A DNA stretch of 64,000 nt, taken from positions 247,002-311,001 of the forward strand of contig VZRG01000277.1 of assembly GCA_013397435.1 (NCBI GenBank), given 5' to 3'. Below are positions 24,692-36,498 of the stretch, in pieces. Position numbers and translations under genes: made by a program. Below the pieces are notes generated by a model that did not search any database, was not told the origin of the DNA, and worked only from the letters and a program-made list of their open reading frames with translations. Source of the stretch: Erythrocercus mccallii (taxonomy: Eukaryota > Chordata > Aves > Passeriformes > Dicruridae). Within the stretch, counting starts at the first letter, position 1; each line of letters begins with the position of its first letter.

Positions 24692-26796
24692 TTGGAGGAA
24701 GATGTAGAACATAACCAGTTACTTAACCCTGGCATCTGATTAGAAAATCCTGACTCAGAGCATCTCCAAGTTCTGCTTACAATGCACAGACATACATCCA
24801 GCCCTTTGTACTGTCAGGCTGCCTCCCTAACAAGCCAGAAATATGTATGTGAGTGGAGAAGACATCCCAGGATCAGAGGAACAGTCACTTAACAATATGT
24901 CATGGAGACTGATCCCTTTGTCAGCCCGCAAAAGCTAAATGTGACCCCAAAGGAGACATCTTTTATTATGGGGGATGCAATTTTCTTGCCCTTTGATGGC
25001 ATTTTTTTTTTATTACCAGCATTACTCACAATTCCTTAATTAGAGAGGATAACATTGGTTTTTACTCTTCAGTCTGGGTGCACGCAGGTGTATTTGTGCA
25101 ATAAGTTGGAATAATATTGCTTTTCCTGGTGTTCTGTGCAGAGTTCATTGGGCCACAATATTTTTTCTCTGAGCCTGCTCTAATGCTGTGATCTCACCTA
25201 TGAGAAAAGATGAAGCTGAGCAGTCTGTTCGTTTGTTTCTCAGTTTAAAAGAGCTCATTTGAAACTTGGCAACCCGAGCTTATTTCAGGTTTCATTTCTA
25301 AAAGTGCACTCGACCCTTTCAGTCAGAAAAGTAACGTGTGTGGACATTGCAAAATTGTCTGAATTCAAGCACCCGAATTCAGGATCTCTCCTTCCCTTTG
25401 GTGCTCCTGGCTTTGTGTGCCAACACGGAATACAAGTCCCCATTGTGGGAAAAATAAAAAAAATTGCTTTGGAGGTGCCTAAAGCTTGTCCGGGGGAATT
25501 TGCAAGGGCTGTTGGTTTGGCTTTTTCTGTTCGCTTTCATGTGAATTGCTGTTCACAGCAGAGTATAAAACCTGATCTTGAAAAGGACAAAATGTGGGAT
25601 ACTTCCCAACAAGTTTCAACTTGGACAACTGTGAAGAAACCTCATCACACAGCAAAGTATTGACACCAGAGAGTACAAACTGCCCCAAATCTTTTTTATT
25701 CCTGACCTTGGAGAGTCACAAGTCTCTGGCATTTTGTGGGAAGTTGTGAATCAATTCCCTGCTCAGGATTTCATTTGACAAACTCGGCATGGCCCTAAAT
25801 GTCAGCTGTGAGGATGTGATTCCTGAATTTGTTTGGTTTTCTGTCCACATTTCGGTGCCCAGAAGCCAATGAGGGGATTTTACAGCAGGGCTGGTGAAGT
25901 TCTCCAACTGCAACCCAGCTGTAAAACACACAGCAGAGTTTTCTCCTTTTTCCTCCCTGGCAGTGAGTTTTGGTGCTGTCAGTTAAACCCACCTCAGAGA
26001 AGGAGAAAGAGAGAGAGAAATGACTGCTCAGTGAATCTCAGAAGAATTATGGAGTTGTACAGCCCCAGAAGGATTTTAGGCAGTTTTATATTGCCTGGTT
26101 CAGCTCGCATTTATTTTGCCTGTCTCAGTGTCTGAGCTATGTGCCGGGTAGAGAAAACTTCCTCTGCTGACTGATGGATCTGAGCAATCCGGTGTGGATC
26201 TGGCTGGATGAAAGAGAAAAGAGAGCTCTTAGCTGCACAGAAGGCCCAAATTTGTACTGTATCACATACTTATTTTATTATGCTATAATACATTTAATGC
26301 AAGCAAGTACCAGAGAATGTTAAAAATTAGTTTTTACATTGAGAAGAACAAAGAGTCAGTAAAGAGTTAGGAATTTTTTAACAGCTACATGCTTCCATAT
26401 AAACTTAGTTATGTCCAACTGCTTGAACTCAGAGGAGGAATAACTGCAGCAATCTGGAAATTTGTGCTGCAAATGTAACCCTCTTCAAAATAAAAACATA
26501 AACATATCCCAAATCAGAGTCATTATCCAATTGTGCTGGTTTCTGACTATGTGAGACACTCAAAAAGTCTCCCAAGAACCTGGAGATACTCTGAGGAACT
26601 GTGTTCTGCCAGTGAAGATTTATCCACAGTTTCACCTGATAAGATTTTTCAGCTTGGTTTGAGCAGTGCAATTTGCCCTCCTCAGCACGCTGCCTTGCAT
26701 TCATATATGTAGAGAAGAACTGGATTGATTATCTTCAGGCTTCCTGCCACTAAACTCAGCAAATTAGCTGCTCATGATTCCAGCAAATGATTGCTC
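24692..26796. other. Unique non-coding sequence
   Basis: No gene is recognised. A 134-codon frame (25259-25663) opens at TTG, not ATG, and matches nothing known. 26240-26420 is strongly AT-rich with TTATTTTATTATGC. Confidence 0.5.
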
Positions 26797-26823
26797 TTTT
26801 TTTTTTTTTTAATTTTTTTTTTT
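26797..26823. repeat. Poly-T tract
   Basis: About 27 bases of T broken only by AA. It may be a remnant retroposon tail on the minus strand or simple slippage. Confidence 0.9.
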
Positions 26824-27057
26824 CCTGGTGCTCCAGGAGAAATTGAACTGCAAAGGTTTGGCTGGGAAGCTGAGAACTTGTTCAGCAACTCTCCCCAAAG
26901 GAGAAAATGCTGGAGAGCTGCTGTTAGAATTGATCAAGAGGTACAGGAAAATATGGGGTGGTTCTGGTGTCCCAGAGAACACAAGGCAATGGAGCTTGGT
27001 TTCTCTTGGTGCCTTTTCTGCAGGGTGAGATCGGGTGCTGTGTGCCACATTCACACA

Positions 27058-27470
27058 ATCAGGGATGGGTTGGGTTGGAAGGGGATCCCCTTAAATCCCC
27101 TGATGGGGACTCCACCGCTGCCCTGAGCAGCTGTGCCAGGGCTGGACAATCCTTTTCATGAATAATTTTCCCCAATATCCAATTTCCCCAATATCCTAAG
27201 CCTCCCCTGGGCCAGCCTGAGGCCGTTCCCTCTCCTCCTGTCCCTGTTCCCTGGGATAAGATCCCAAATCCCTCCTGGCTGTCCCCTCCTGGCAGGGAGT
27301 TGTGCAGAGCCTGAATTTCCCCCTGATGCTCCTTTGCTGCAGGCTGAGCCCCTTTCCCAGCTCCCTCAGCCTCTCCTGGAGCTCCAGCCCCTTCCCTGGA
27401 CACGCTCCAACCCCTCAAAATCCTTCTTGCAGTGAGGGGCTCAAAGTGACCCAGGGACTGGGGGTGTGAC
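27058..27470 (-). mobile_element. CR1 LINE fragment, about 410 bp
   Basis: The plus strand begins ATGGGTTGGGTTGGAAGGGG and continues through CCCAATATCCTAAGCCTCCC, GTCCCTGTTCCCTGGGATAAG and CCCTCAGCCTCTCCTGGAGC, all reverse-complement CR1 text. Inside, CCAATTTCCCCAATATCC repeats the preceding text as a 15-16-bp tandem duplication at 27167-27196. A minus-strand frame of 253 codons crosses the fragment and its flank, but it is not the CR1 ORF and looks accidental. A CpG-dense patch lies just beyond it. Confidence 0.88.
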
Positions 27471-27530
27471 CCCAGCAATTCCCAGTGCAGGGGGATTTCA
27501 CTGCCCTGCCTGGCTGCAGGCACAAGCAGG

Positions 27531-27760
27531 ACGCGCATAAAGGCAGGGAAAGGCGTTCCTTGCAGAGGTGAAATCAGCTTGATAAGTGAAGCGCTGGCGT
27601 GGTTTGAGAGCTCTGCTGGTGTCAGGAGTGGCAGCAGATTCGCCGCACGCGTAAAGAGAACCAGATCCGCAGCGCGGATGAAAAGTGAGCTCTGGCATCC
27701 TTCAGCCAGGAGGAGAGGAGGGAACGAGAGAATAAGATCCTTGCAAGCTTTCGAGACGCG
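27531..27760. promoter_or_regulatory. CpG-dense patch, candidate small promoter or CpG island
   Basis: By hand count there are 16 CpG in 230 bases at about 56% G+C, an observed/expected near 0.9. The surroundings are CpG-depleted. Clusters include ATTCGCCGCACGCGTAAAG and GATCCGCAGCGCGGATG. A TATA-like CATAAAGG lies at 27536-27543. Possible splice donors follow: AAAGTGAGC near 27682 and GAGGTAAAA near 27785. This fits an unmethylated promoter or first exon on the plus strand, but nothing downstream identifies a gene. Confidence 0.3.
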
Positions 27761-28510
27761 GCCTACAGAAAGACTGAAGGCAAAGAGGTAAAATAAAGCT
27801 TCGTTGGAGCTGCACACCACAGCCAGCAGCAGCCGGCAGCTGACCCCAGCCCGGCTGTGATTTGCAAAAAGCTGCAGGTGCTGCAGCTCCTTTCACCCAA
27901 CAAAGCCAAGCCTCGCGAGGGGATTACCTGTGTCAAGGCAACAGAGTTATTTTCATCAGATTTTCTTGGACGGTTTGTTTACCGTCTACAAGGAATCCCT
28001 GTAAAGAGGAAGGTTACAAGGCAGGAACAGAGTGTCAGGTCGTGTTCTGACTCTGTCAGTGGTTTTTTTTTTCTTCTTTTGTTCGTTTGTTTTTTAATAC
28101 TGCTACATTTTAAATATTCCTACTAAAGGACTTTTATTCCTATTCCTATATCTTTGCCTGAAAGCCCCTTAATTTCAAAATTATGATAACTCAGAGGGCA
28201 GGGGTTTACATTCTCCATTCCAAGGGAAGCTCTGGCTTTTCCCTGGCAGACACCTGTCTGTCCAAACTAAGGCAGGAGTGAAGGACCTCACGAAGCCACA
28301 GAGCATCTGCAGCCTCAGCTCACCTCTCCAGCTGTGGGGTCTGGGACAAATCACTTTCATTTCGTCTCCTGGTTTTCCTTTCACCTTCGCAATGCCCTTT
28401 CTGCCACTCGGGAGAAACTGCTTATTTCCATCGGCCGTTGCATGGACTTTGAGTCCAAACGAGGAATGATAATCCAGCATTTCTCAGCTGTACTCTCTGC
28501 CAAAGAAAAG
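27761..28510. other. Unique non-coding sequence
   Basis: No gene is recognised. GC-moderate text near 27800-27880 (AGCCAGCAGCAGCCGGCAGC) gives way to AT-rich sequence. Confidence 0.5.
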
Positions 28511-28601
28511 GGGAAAAAAAAGTAAAAAAAAAAGTAAAAAAAAAAGTAAAAAAAAGTAAAAAAAAAAAAGTTTAAAAAAAGTTTTAAAAAAGTAAAAAAA
28601 G
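28511..28601. repeat. (A)nGT low-complexity array
   Basis: Blocks of 6 to 13 A are separated by GT or GTTT for about 90 bases. The opposite strand translates to an F-rich artefact. Confidence 0.92.
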
Positions 28602-30614
28602 CTAATTCCAAGCTGGGAGGAGCTGTGATTCTTCAAGGAGTAAAGAGATCTTTCAGTTTGGGGCATATTCTGCTGCAGTGTCACCAGCTGAGCTAAAACT
28701 GCTACGGCTGGAGGGTGCTGAGAGCAGGACAGACACGGCCTTGCTGACACAGGGTCCTTGCTGGGAGTGCATTTGAGGGAAAATCCCACTTTTCAGGGAA
28801 AATCTCGCTTGAGATGCTGCAGAGAGAGGAAAAACCCTGGGCTACAAGACTCTGGGTTGCAGCTCTGGGCATTCACTTGATGTTTACCTCGAGAAAAAGT
28901 TAAACCAAATTCAGATTCACCATTTTTTTTTTTTCCTCCGTGACCATTCATTTGTCCTAAACAATCCCCTTCTCTGAACAGAAATTTGTCAGATGAGTTT
29001 CTCGGAGACTGAAGAAGGACAAGAAGCTCTGTGTGAACCCCTGGTGTGGTGGCACCCAGCCCCACCCATTGCAGTTTGACCATTTCCCTCTCATTTCTCC
29101 TCAATCTCAGCCATTCCAACCCCCTTCTTCTTCCTTTGTCTTTTAAATGTTATTTGTATCATTTTATCCTCCCTGCTCGATTTTTTTTTCCCCCTTCCAT
29201 AAAACCCAATAAAATATTAATGTGGCATAACAAATCTGTCTGTGCTGGGAGTCTCTTGGAACTATTGATGAAGCCATGAATAAATGATGAATCTTGATTT
29301 TGCTTGTGGTATATCAGATTTCACGTGTTTATTACATTTTCTGTGAAGTGAGCTCATCCAACAGAGGTTTTGGTTTTGTTTGCCTGCTTTTATTTTAGGT
29401 GGGCTTTGATTTATTAACCTTTAGGGAAAGGTAATGTCTGATGCAGGGTAGCCTAAAATATGAAAATTCCATTTTGGATCAATTTCTGTAGCTTTTGTTA
29501 TCTGGAAAAGAAAAAAAAGGAAAAAAACCACAACCCTCTGCTTGTCCCAGAGAAAAATAAAAAGACAAATATATTTTTTTTCCTTATGCTGTCAAGCTGC
29601 ATCTTCCAATATCACCTTGGTCTAAGGAGAAAACTTGCAAATGTGATGAGTACTGCTCACTATGAAAAAGAAAGAAAAAAATCCCCAAACTTTGAGTATT
29701 GTAGCAATAATTCTATTTTCTTTGGGAAATATGTCTCTCTTTAGCAATCTTAATCAAGACTTTTATTCCAATTAGAGACTAATTTGAAGGTTTCAGTGGG
29801 GGTTGCTCTTTCTGAAATGATAATTATACGTTAGTATGTTTTTTATCTTTTTTTTTTTTTTTTGAGGGAGATTGATGGCAAAATAAATCTGAAGTAGTTT
29901 TTCTGGAGATGTCTGCACTGCTGAGAGTTTTCCTGGTTTACTGACAAAGGATCTGCACGTTTGAGCATCTTATTCCTGAAATAACCTGATCAGAGATGGG
30001 GTTTTTTATAATGTGGATCTTCCGACAATCCTTTAAAGGGCGGCAAAAAAAGAGAGTTTGGAGTTAAATCTCCAAAACAAAGAATTCTTGATGTACAGCT
30101 GTCACTTCCAGGCTGAAAAGAAACAGAGCTGCTGGCAGAAATGAAGAAATCCCTGCTTATTTAGGCTCTTCCACTCATCCCCGTGGGCCACACAATGTTC
30201 AGAGCATAAAATTCCCTGCTCCAGAAATGCAGGTGAAAATGCCGATAAGCTGAACCTCAGGAATTGAGTTGGGAGAATAAAATCTCCCAACTCTTTAATA
30301 AAAAGTGTGTATTTAGAACAATTTGCATATAGGAAAGAATAAGGAAGATGCCTGGGAGACCTTCAAAAAATTAATATGGGAGTTACATTGGGATGCAATG
30401 TTAATATTTGAAAATTTTAAAATACATTCTGAAAGATCTTTTCAAATTTGAAACTGGAGATAGTATTATAATACATTTATAATTTCTTATTAAATATTTC
30501 TCAGGAAAACTCTGCCTTATGCTCAAAATGACAGGAAGTGCAAAAGTTCTGCAAAGAGGAGACAACAAAAGGGGAACAGAAATCCATGAGGAGAAAGGTG
30601 AGGAAATCTGACTC
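28602..30614. other. Unique non-coding sequence
   Basis: No gene is recognised. T runs lie near 28924 and 29848-29863. 29090-29260 is pyrimidine-rich and carries CCCAATAAAATATTAATG, which resembles a poly-A signal, but no upstream exon is evident. Confidence 0.5.
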
Positions 30615-30657
30615 TCAGGTGATGTCACCTGATAAAAGTCAGGTGATGTCACCTGAT
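30615..30657. repeat. Two tandem palindromes containing E-boxes
   Basis: TCAGGTGATGTCACCTGAT occurs at 30615-30633 and again at 30639-30657, a 24-bp period. Each copy has perfect 8-bp arms (TCAGGTGA and TCACCTGA) around TG. Each therefore contains CAGGTG and CACCTG, the E-box recognised by SNAI- and ZEB-type factors, plus TGATGTCA, one base from a CRE. The phasing is about two helical turns plus a few bases. Binding is inference. Confidence 0.85.
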
Positions 30658-33359
30658 CAACTCACATAATTAATCAGATCTGTAAGGGAAAATTCAGTGT
30701 CTGGCTCACAGTCCTTTCAGTACATTAATGATTATTATTAATTATCAATAAGAATGCACAACATATTAATAAGAATGGATACAGTGAGAGGGCAAAGCAG
30801 GGCAGAGGATTTTGGTGTTTTCTTCCTTAAGCACAGCTCACCTGCACAACACATCCAAAGAAGTGTTTTCCCTTCGTATATTCCAGTAATTCAGTTCCTC
30901 AAAATACAAACCAGAGGATTAATAATTAGGAACAAATAGGCAGCTGTAATTCTCCAAGAGTGTTTCCTGTTTTAGCGTCACTCCTGTGGGTCTGGCTTAC
31001 CTCTCCCAGACCTTTGCATTACTGAGTAAAGCATTAAAGAGTTCTCATAGAAACAAAGGGATTTTCCCCCACCTTCCCTAGGGAAGAATGGATAATTGCT
31101 GGGTAATTTCAATTTCATTCCCAGACCCTTGGAAGAGGGGGCAGCAGCATCTCCCACCACCCCTCCACTTGCTGATTTTGTGCCCACCTCTTTCCAGAGC
31201 CTGGAGCTGGCTGAATCCATAACCCCCTGACAATGGGATGGAAAATGTCCAGTTGGATGAGAAAAGGCAGCTCGGAGGAGTGCAGTGGAATGCAGATCAG
31301 TTTCTCCAGTGGCATTGAGGGATTTTCACGGGACGAATGTGACAAATGGCCACTGCAGGTACAACCCCAGCTGCAGCCACCCCCTGGAGCAAACACAGGA
31401 GGGGCTGCTCTGAAGTCACTCCTTCAACCACTCTGCTGGTGACAAAAAATAAAAGATGTTGATAGGGCTTGTGCTGCCCAAAAAAATGAGTCACATTTGC
31501 TGGGCAGTGAGAAAACACATGGCATCCTCTTTGAGAGGAGAAATCACAGGTTTCCACCTATTTTTTTTTTTTTTTTTTTTGTAGTGAAATGCTCCCCTAG
31601 AGGAATGATGGTCGTTGTCTCCTGTGGATCTCAGACAAAAGAGGCTGCTTTATCGATCTCCACTCCTTGCTGCAAAGTTACAATTAAAAATAAGTATTAG
31701 AGCTGATTCCAGCCTCACCTGGCACTCTGGAGCTGGCTGTGTACAATAAAAATCGCCTCATGCTCTCCTCATCAGGAGAGCCCTCACTGATCCAATTTCA
31801 GAGTTCTGCAGTGGTAATTGAAGGCTGCAGGAGGTTGTTCTGCACAAGCTCAGATTAGGACTTAGCTGAGAACGTGTCAGATGCAGCCACAGCTCAGCCC
31901 CATCTCCTGCAGATTTTGGGGAGGATCAGGACAGGGCTGAAGGTGAGAAGCCCAACACCCTGCACACTCAAGAATTAAGTGGGTTTAAATACACCAGGCA
32001 GTGGATCTGTGTTGTTTATAATTTGCAATTACTTCTAAACATGGTATTAATCTTTTATAATGTTAACTCCTGTGCTCTGACAGCTTGGTTGGGTTTTTTC
32101 TGGCTGGGAGGAAGGATGATAACACTGCCAGATGATCTGTCTCTGCGACAGGAAGATCATTCTCTGAGTACATAAACAGTATGAATATATATGCCATGAA
32201 TATATTTATAAATGTGGTCAGGATAGGATCTGTTTAAACAGGAAAGGTCAGGATTGAGCCCTCAGGAATCTCATTTCAGACAAACCCAAGCCTGCACTTC
32301 TATCATTGTTTACATGAGCTCGCTCACATTTCACAGTGGAAATTGCCTCCATTAGAGTTTATTTTATACTCTGCTTGCAACTGGAACTGAGTAGTTTTTA
32401 AGTATATTGAGTTCTCAGACCTTGGGACATCACTGTGCAAGAGTGTTGTGCCTTTGGAAAGCACCTCAGTCCTTGTGCAGCCTCTCCTGGAATCCAGCAC
32501 CACCCCAGAACCCCAAATCTTCCAATTTTCCTGCATTTCTTTTTTTTTTTTAAATGAGTGAATAGGCTGTGCTCTTATCTAGCTACTGATTTGTGGAGCT
32601 GCTGATCTTATATGCTTGGGTGGCAGATGGATGGTGCAAGCTGTAAAATACTAAGGCAAAGAGAAGGGTAGCCTGTGAGATTACTAATCAATTTTCCAAA
32701 GAACTGTCTCGCAGAAGGGCCAGCCGTAAATTGTTTCATATTTCTTTTTAATTTACACAAAACCATCTAAGGTGACCTGCTGGCATCTGTCTGTGTTGAC
32801 TTTCGTGTATTTTATTGGTCTTTTAGCACTGCTTCTATTGCTCATCAGCTACTCTGAATGTGTCTGTAAAGTTTCCCAAGGAAAATAAAGATGCTTATGG
32901 TGGAGATGATTTCCCTCATTTTGGGACACATTACATTTATTAATCTAATGCTGAATCTCTTCATCTTTCTGCTTTGGAAAGTGTGAATGGCAATTTAGGC
33001 TCTCTTGTGCTGGGTGCTCTGCTCCTTAATGGGATATATCCTGACAGCCAATCTCATGCACTGGATCAAAGAGATAAAACACGGAGAAGAAAAATTATCA
33101 GCAGCCTCTTTCAGAGACACAGAGCTGAGTCAGGGCAGGCTTGTTTAATTCACATGAAATAATCTGTGGCATGGTCAGAGGCTGAACTTTGATGTTGGGC
33201 TCTTCTTCGCAAGGCCAGGCACACACACACACATCCATCCTCAGTTTCAAAGGAATAAAGATGAATCTCTTGGGAAAAGCCAGAGTTAATTGAGAGGAAA
33301 CAGAAGTCTGCTAAACTGGAAGTTTGAAAGTTACTGTTGATGGGAGAAATATTAAAAAA
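30658..33359. other. Unique non-coding sequence
   Basis: No gene is recognised. A 20-base T run lies at 31561-31580. A short (CA)n lies near 33220-33232. 32570-33060 is repeat-free AT-rich sequence with ATTACTAATCAATTTTCC and CATTTATTAATCTAATGC, and could be regulatory. Confidence 0.5.
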
Positions 33360-36300
33360 AAAAAGGTCTGTATATCACTTTTCTAAATATTTCAATGATA
33401 GCAGCTTTGATTGTGGAGTGTGCCGAAGATGATCTGTCAGCTTCTCTAAAATTTGCTTTGTTTCTCAGAGAAGAAAGAAGCAAGTCTTGAGGTTTAAAAA
33501 CAATAATTGAAGTTTGTTAATTTGCAGCTCTTTGCTTTTGCCTTCAAATAATTGCACTGTAACAGCTCAAGGAGGGTGTGTGATCGTTGCTGCAATAACA
33601 CTTCTAATGAAGTGATTTGCTGTTGCTGTTCATACATCTGAGGAAATCTCAGCAAAGCTTTCATAAAAGCTCATTGGACTTTTCTATCCGTGTCTGCAGC
33701 CCAACATCTGATTATCCCCTTTGTTATTTCCATCAGGCACTAATGGTGTTTCACGTGGCTTAAAAATTGAGGACAATATCCTCAGCTGCTCTGAGTGGGA
33801 AAACTGCCTGGGCTCCCTCAATTACACCCACAAGAATCTCCCTCCTACCTCAGACAATAAAACCCATTTATGTCAGGAACAGCAAGGTGCTGCTTCAACA
33901 GAAGGAAAATACCCGTTAAATGAATTTATTTTCTCTTTAACTTCCAATGTGACTGTAATTTTTTATAATAAGAGGAAAATCCTGGGTAGGACAAGTGGTT
34001 TAAATATTTAAATGCGGAGATTAAAGCGGTTGTTGTGAGTTGACTGAATGTGGAGAAGGCAAGCAGAGAGATGATAAAGAGAATTAAGGAAGACACAGCA
34101 AGCAGGAGCAGGAATTAGGGATGCCAAGCAGCAAAGCTTGGTAACACGTTCCTGAATCCACATTGGCTGGGAAGTTGGGATCTGTGAGCAGTGACACCAA
34201 AAGCTCAGGTGATTTATTCATCGAGGCTTTGCTTGGCTTTGAAGTCAGAGAGACTTTTCCCTTACTAAGGTCTCCAAGACGAGACCCCAGATGACAAAAA
34301 GCGCTGGATCAAGGAGGGTGTAATCAGTTAGTGAAATGCAGGATGTCACCTCTGCCCATCCAAAGTCATTTCCCAGCCCTCAGCCTAGGCTGGGTGCCAA
34401 GCAAAGCAGGGCCTTCATTAGGAATAAATCACAAATTTCACAAACTAAAGGCAATCTTTAGCTCAATAAATTCACCGGGGAAAAAAAAAACCCCAACCCT
34501 CCCCCACGACCAGACTTTAGCTGAATATTACAATATTTCCAGCAAAGGATGCAAACCTTGACAGGAGGATGATAAAACCAACACCGGCTCTTTCTTGGCC
34601 TTTTATACCCCAACCACACCGGAGAATCTTAATTTTTATTGGACTTTAAGTCTCCCTCCTAGCCCTGAGGAAGAAGAGGACTAAAGGTCCCTCTCACCAG
34701 GATGATAATGAAGGGTGTGCGCGTTCTTCTGCAGGGACCTCGTTAACTTGCCCAGGAGCACTTTTATTTCTTGCATGTGTCTGCTGCATTATCTACAGGA
34801 GCTGGGAAATGAAACCCCACCTCACGGCAAAGTCGCTCTTTTCCCTCTTTCTTTTCAGAGCTGCTCTCAAGGACAAGGGGTTATTAGTGGCCTTTCACTC
34901 TCCAGGGCAGGAACTTTTCAGGCTTCAGAAATTTTTACCCTGTCGAGTGAACGCGATCCATTGAATTTCTTTATTGCTTTCATGTTGCTAAGGTCCACTT
35001 CGATTTTGGAGAAAATAATTAACTGCTACTCAAGCCAGGAGAATGAAACTGGAAGCGCAAGGGTAACACAAAGAAATCCTCAAATAACCTTGGAATGGCA
35101 TGAGCTGATTTTTTTATTTAGCTACCGGTTCTGAAAAATCGAGGGAAATCATTTTGGATTGGCTTTAACAAAAGCATTTGAAACCTTTTTGAGCCAAAAA
35201 GTAAAACTGGAGGTTTGCTTGTGAAATGAAATCCTCCACTTGTTCCAGGCTTCTAAAAACGCTGAGATGGTCTAATATTCAATTTTTTAAAAGTGAATAC
35301 TTTTCATTTAATAACATTTTAGAATTATCAGCTTGAACTTCTTTTTCTTCACGGATTTTATCGCCCTTTTTCTGATTAAATAACTAAACACAACTGGCAA
35401 TGTGTTATATTAGCAATACAAGTGGATTTATCTCTATGTTTTTGGAAAAGCAATAGGCAAAATAAGCAAATTTTTTCCTAAGAACAAGTCTGATCAACAA
35501 ATCAGAAAAGAAATGACTATGTGTGCAAGGTAAAAAAATGTTTTTTGTTAGCAAATCCCATATGCAGAGATAAAAAGTAATAAATATATGTTTAATTTTG
35601 TTGTCCTTGAAAAATCTGTGTTTGTGGACTGTAAAACAAAAGAGGAAAAAAATTTCCTCCAGCTGGAAGGAATGGTGGAGGAGTGGGCACATCCCTTTAT
35701 TTTTGTAGGGATGCACTGAGGAGCAGAGAACTCAGACGAAGCAGAACACGATTTCACAGAGGGGATAATAGTTTTTTATTTGGAGGCGAGGAAAAAAGCA
35801 TTGGACAAGTGCTGAGGATGCAATTCCCAGCACATCCTGGCTCTTTGGAACATCCCTGGGTTTGTGCCATCCCCACTTACACCCAGGTACCGCAGTTTTG
35901 TGCTGCAGCATCTTGATAGTGACAGGGATCTTTCTGCTGAAAACTGGGGAAAGGACAAGGCTTTCACTTTTCACTTTAGCAATGAGAAAAAATATCCTCA
36001 GTGTTGTTTCCGTTATTATCTAAAGGCTCAGTAGCTGAAACGTGCAGGTGGAGAAGCAGCAAGTTCGAATTATTCAGAGTCCCTCTGAATTTGTGCATCT
36101 TTATTTCCATAGAATTTGAAATGCAAAAGGCCCACGCTGGGATATCTCAGCCCAAGATGCCGAACCAGAAATGAAATCCACGGAGCCATCAGCTGGGAGT
36201 TACTGGGCAAACTGGGCTTTTGGCAAACTGGTAACATTTCAAAAAAGTTCTTTATACAACAACATTTGGGAAAGTTCCCTAAGAATCCACAGAGGGGTCA

Positions 36301-36397
36301 AAAGCATTTCAAGAGGCAATGATGGGGGCCAGCAGTGGCAAGAGTTTGGCCATTAAATGTCAAATTTGGCCATTAAATACACAGATCATGGAAAACG
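33360..36397. other. Unique non-coding sequence
   Basis: No gene is recognised. A 139-codon frame (34715-35134) begins before an acceptor-like GTTCTTCTGCAG, but its product matches nothing known. 35270-35600 is AT-rich. TTTGGCCATTAAAT is duplicated at 36345-36358 and 36365-36378, just before the next CR1 fragment. Confidence 0.5.
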
Positions 36398-36498
36398 AGT
36401 AGTGGTATGGTTTAGTGGGCATGGTGGTGTCAGCTCTTGGTTGGACTTGATGACTTTGAAGGTCTTTTCCAACCTTAATAATTCCATGATTCTGTGGG
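36398..36498 (+). mobile_element. CR1 LINE 3' terminal fragment
   Basis: TGGTTTAGTGGGCATGGTGG, GGTTGGACTTGATGACTTTG, GGTCTTTTCCAACCTTAAT and a terminal ATTCCATGATTCTGTG match the last ~100 bases of avian CR1, including the octamer-like 3' repeat. It is in sense orientation and strongly 5'-truncated. Confidence 0.9.

Noticed and set aside
27059..27820. 253-codon minus-strand frame
   Set aside because: It runs through a CR1 3' fragment and its GC-rich flank, is not the CR1 reverse-transcriptase frame, and has low-complexity composition.
30615..30657. Short direct repeats as a possible CRISPR-like array
   Set aside because: Only two copies with a 5-base spacer, in a vertebrate genome. It is a tandem palindrome.
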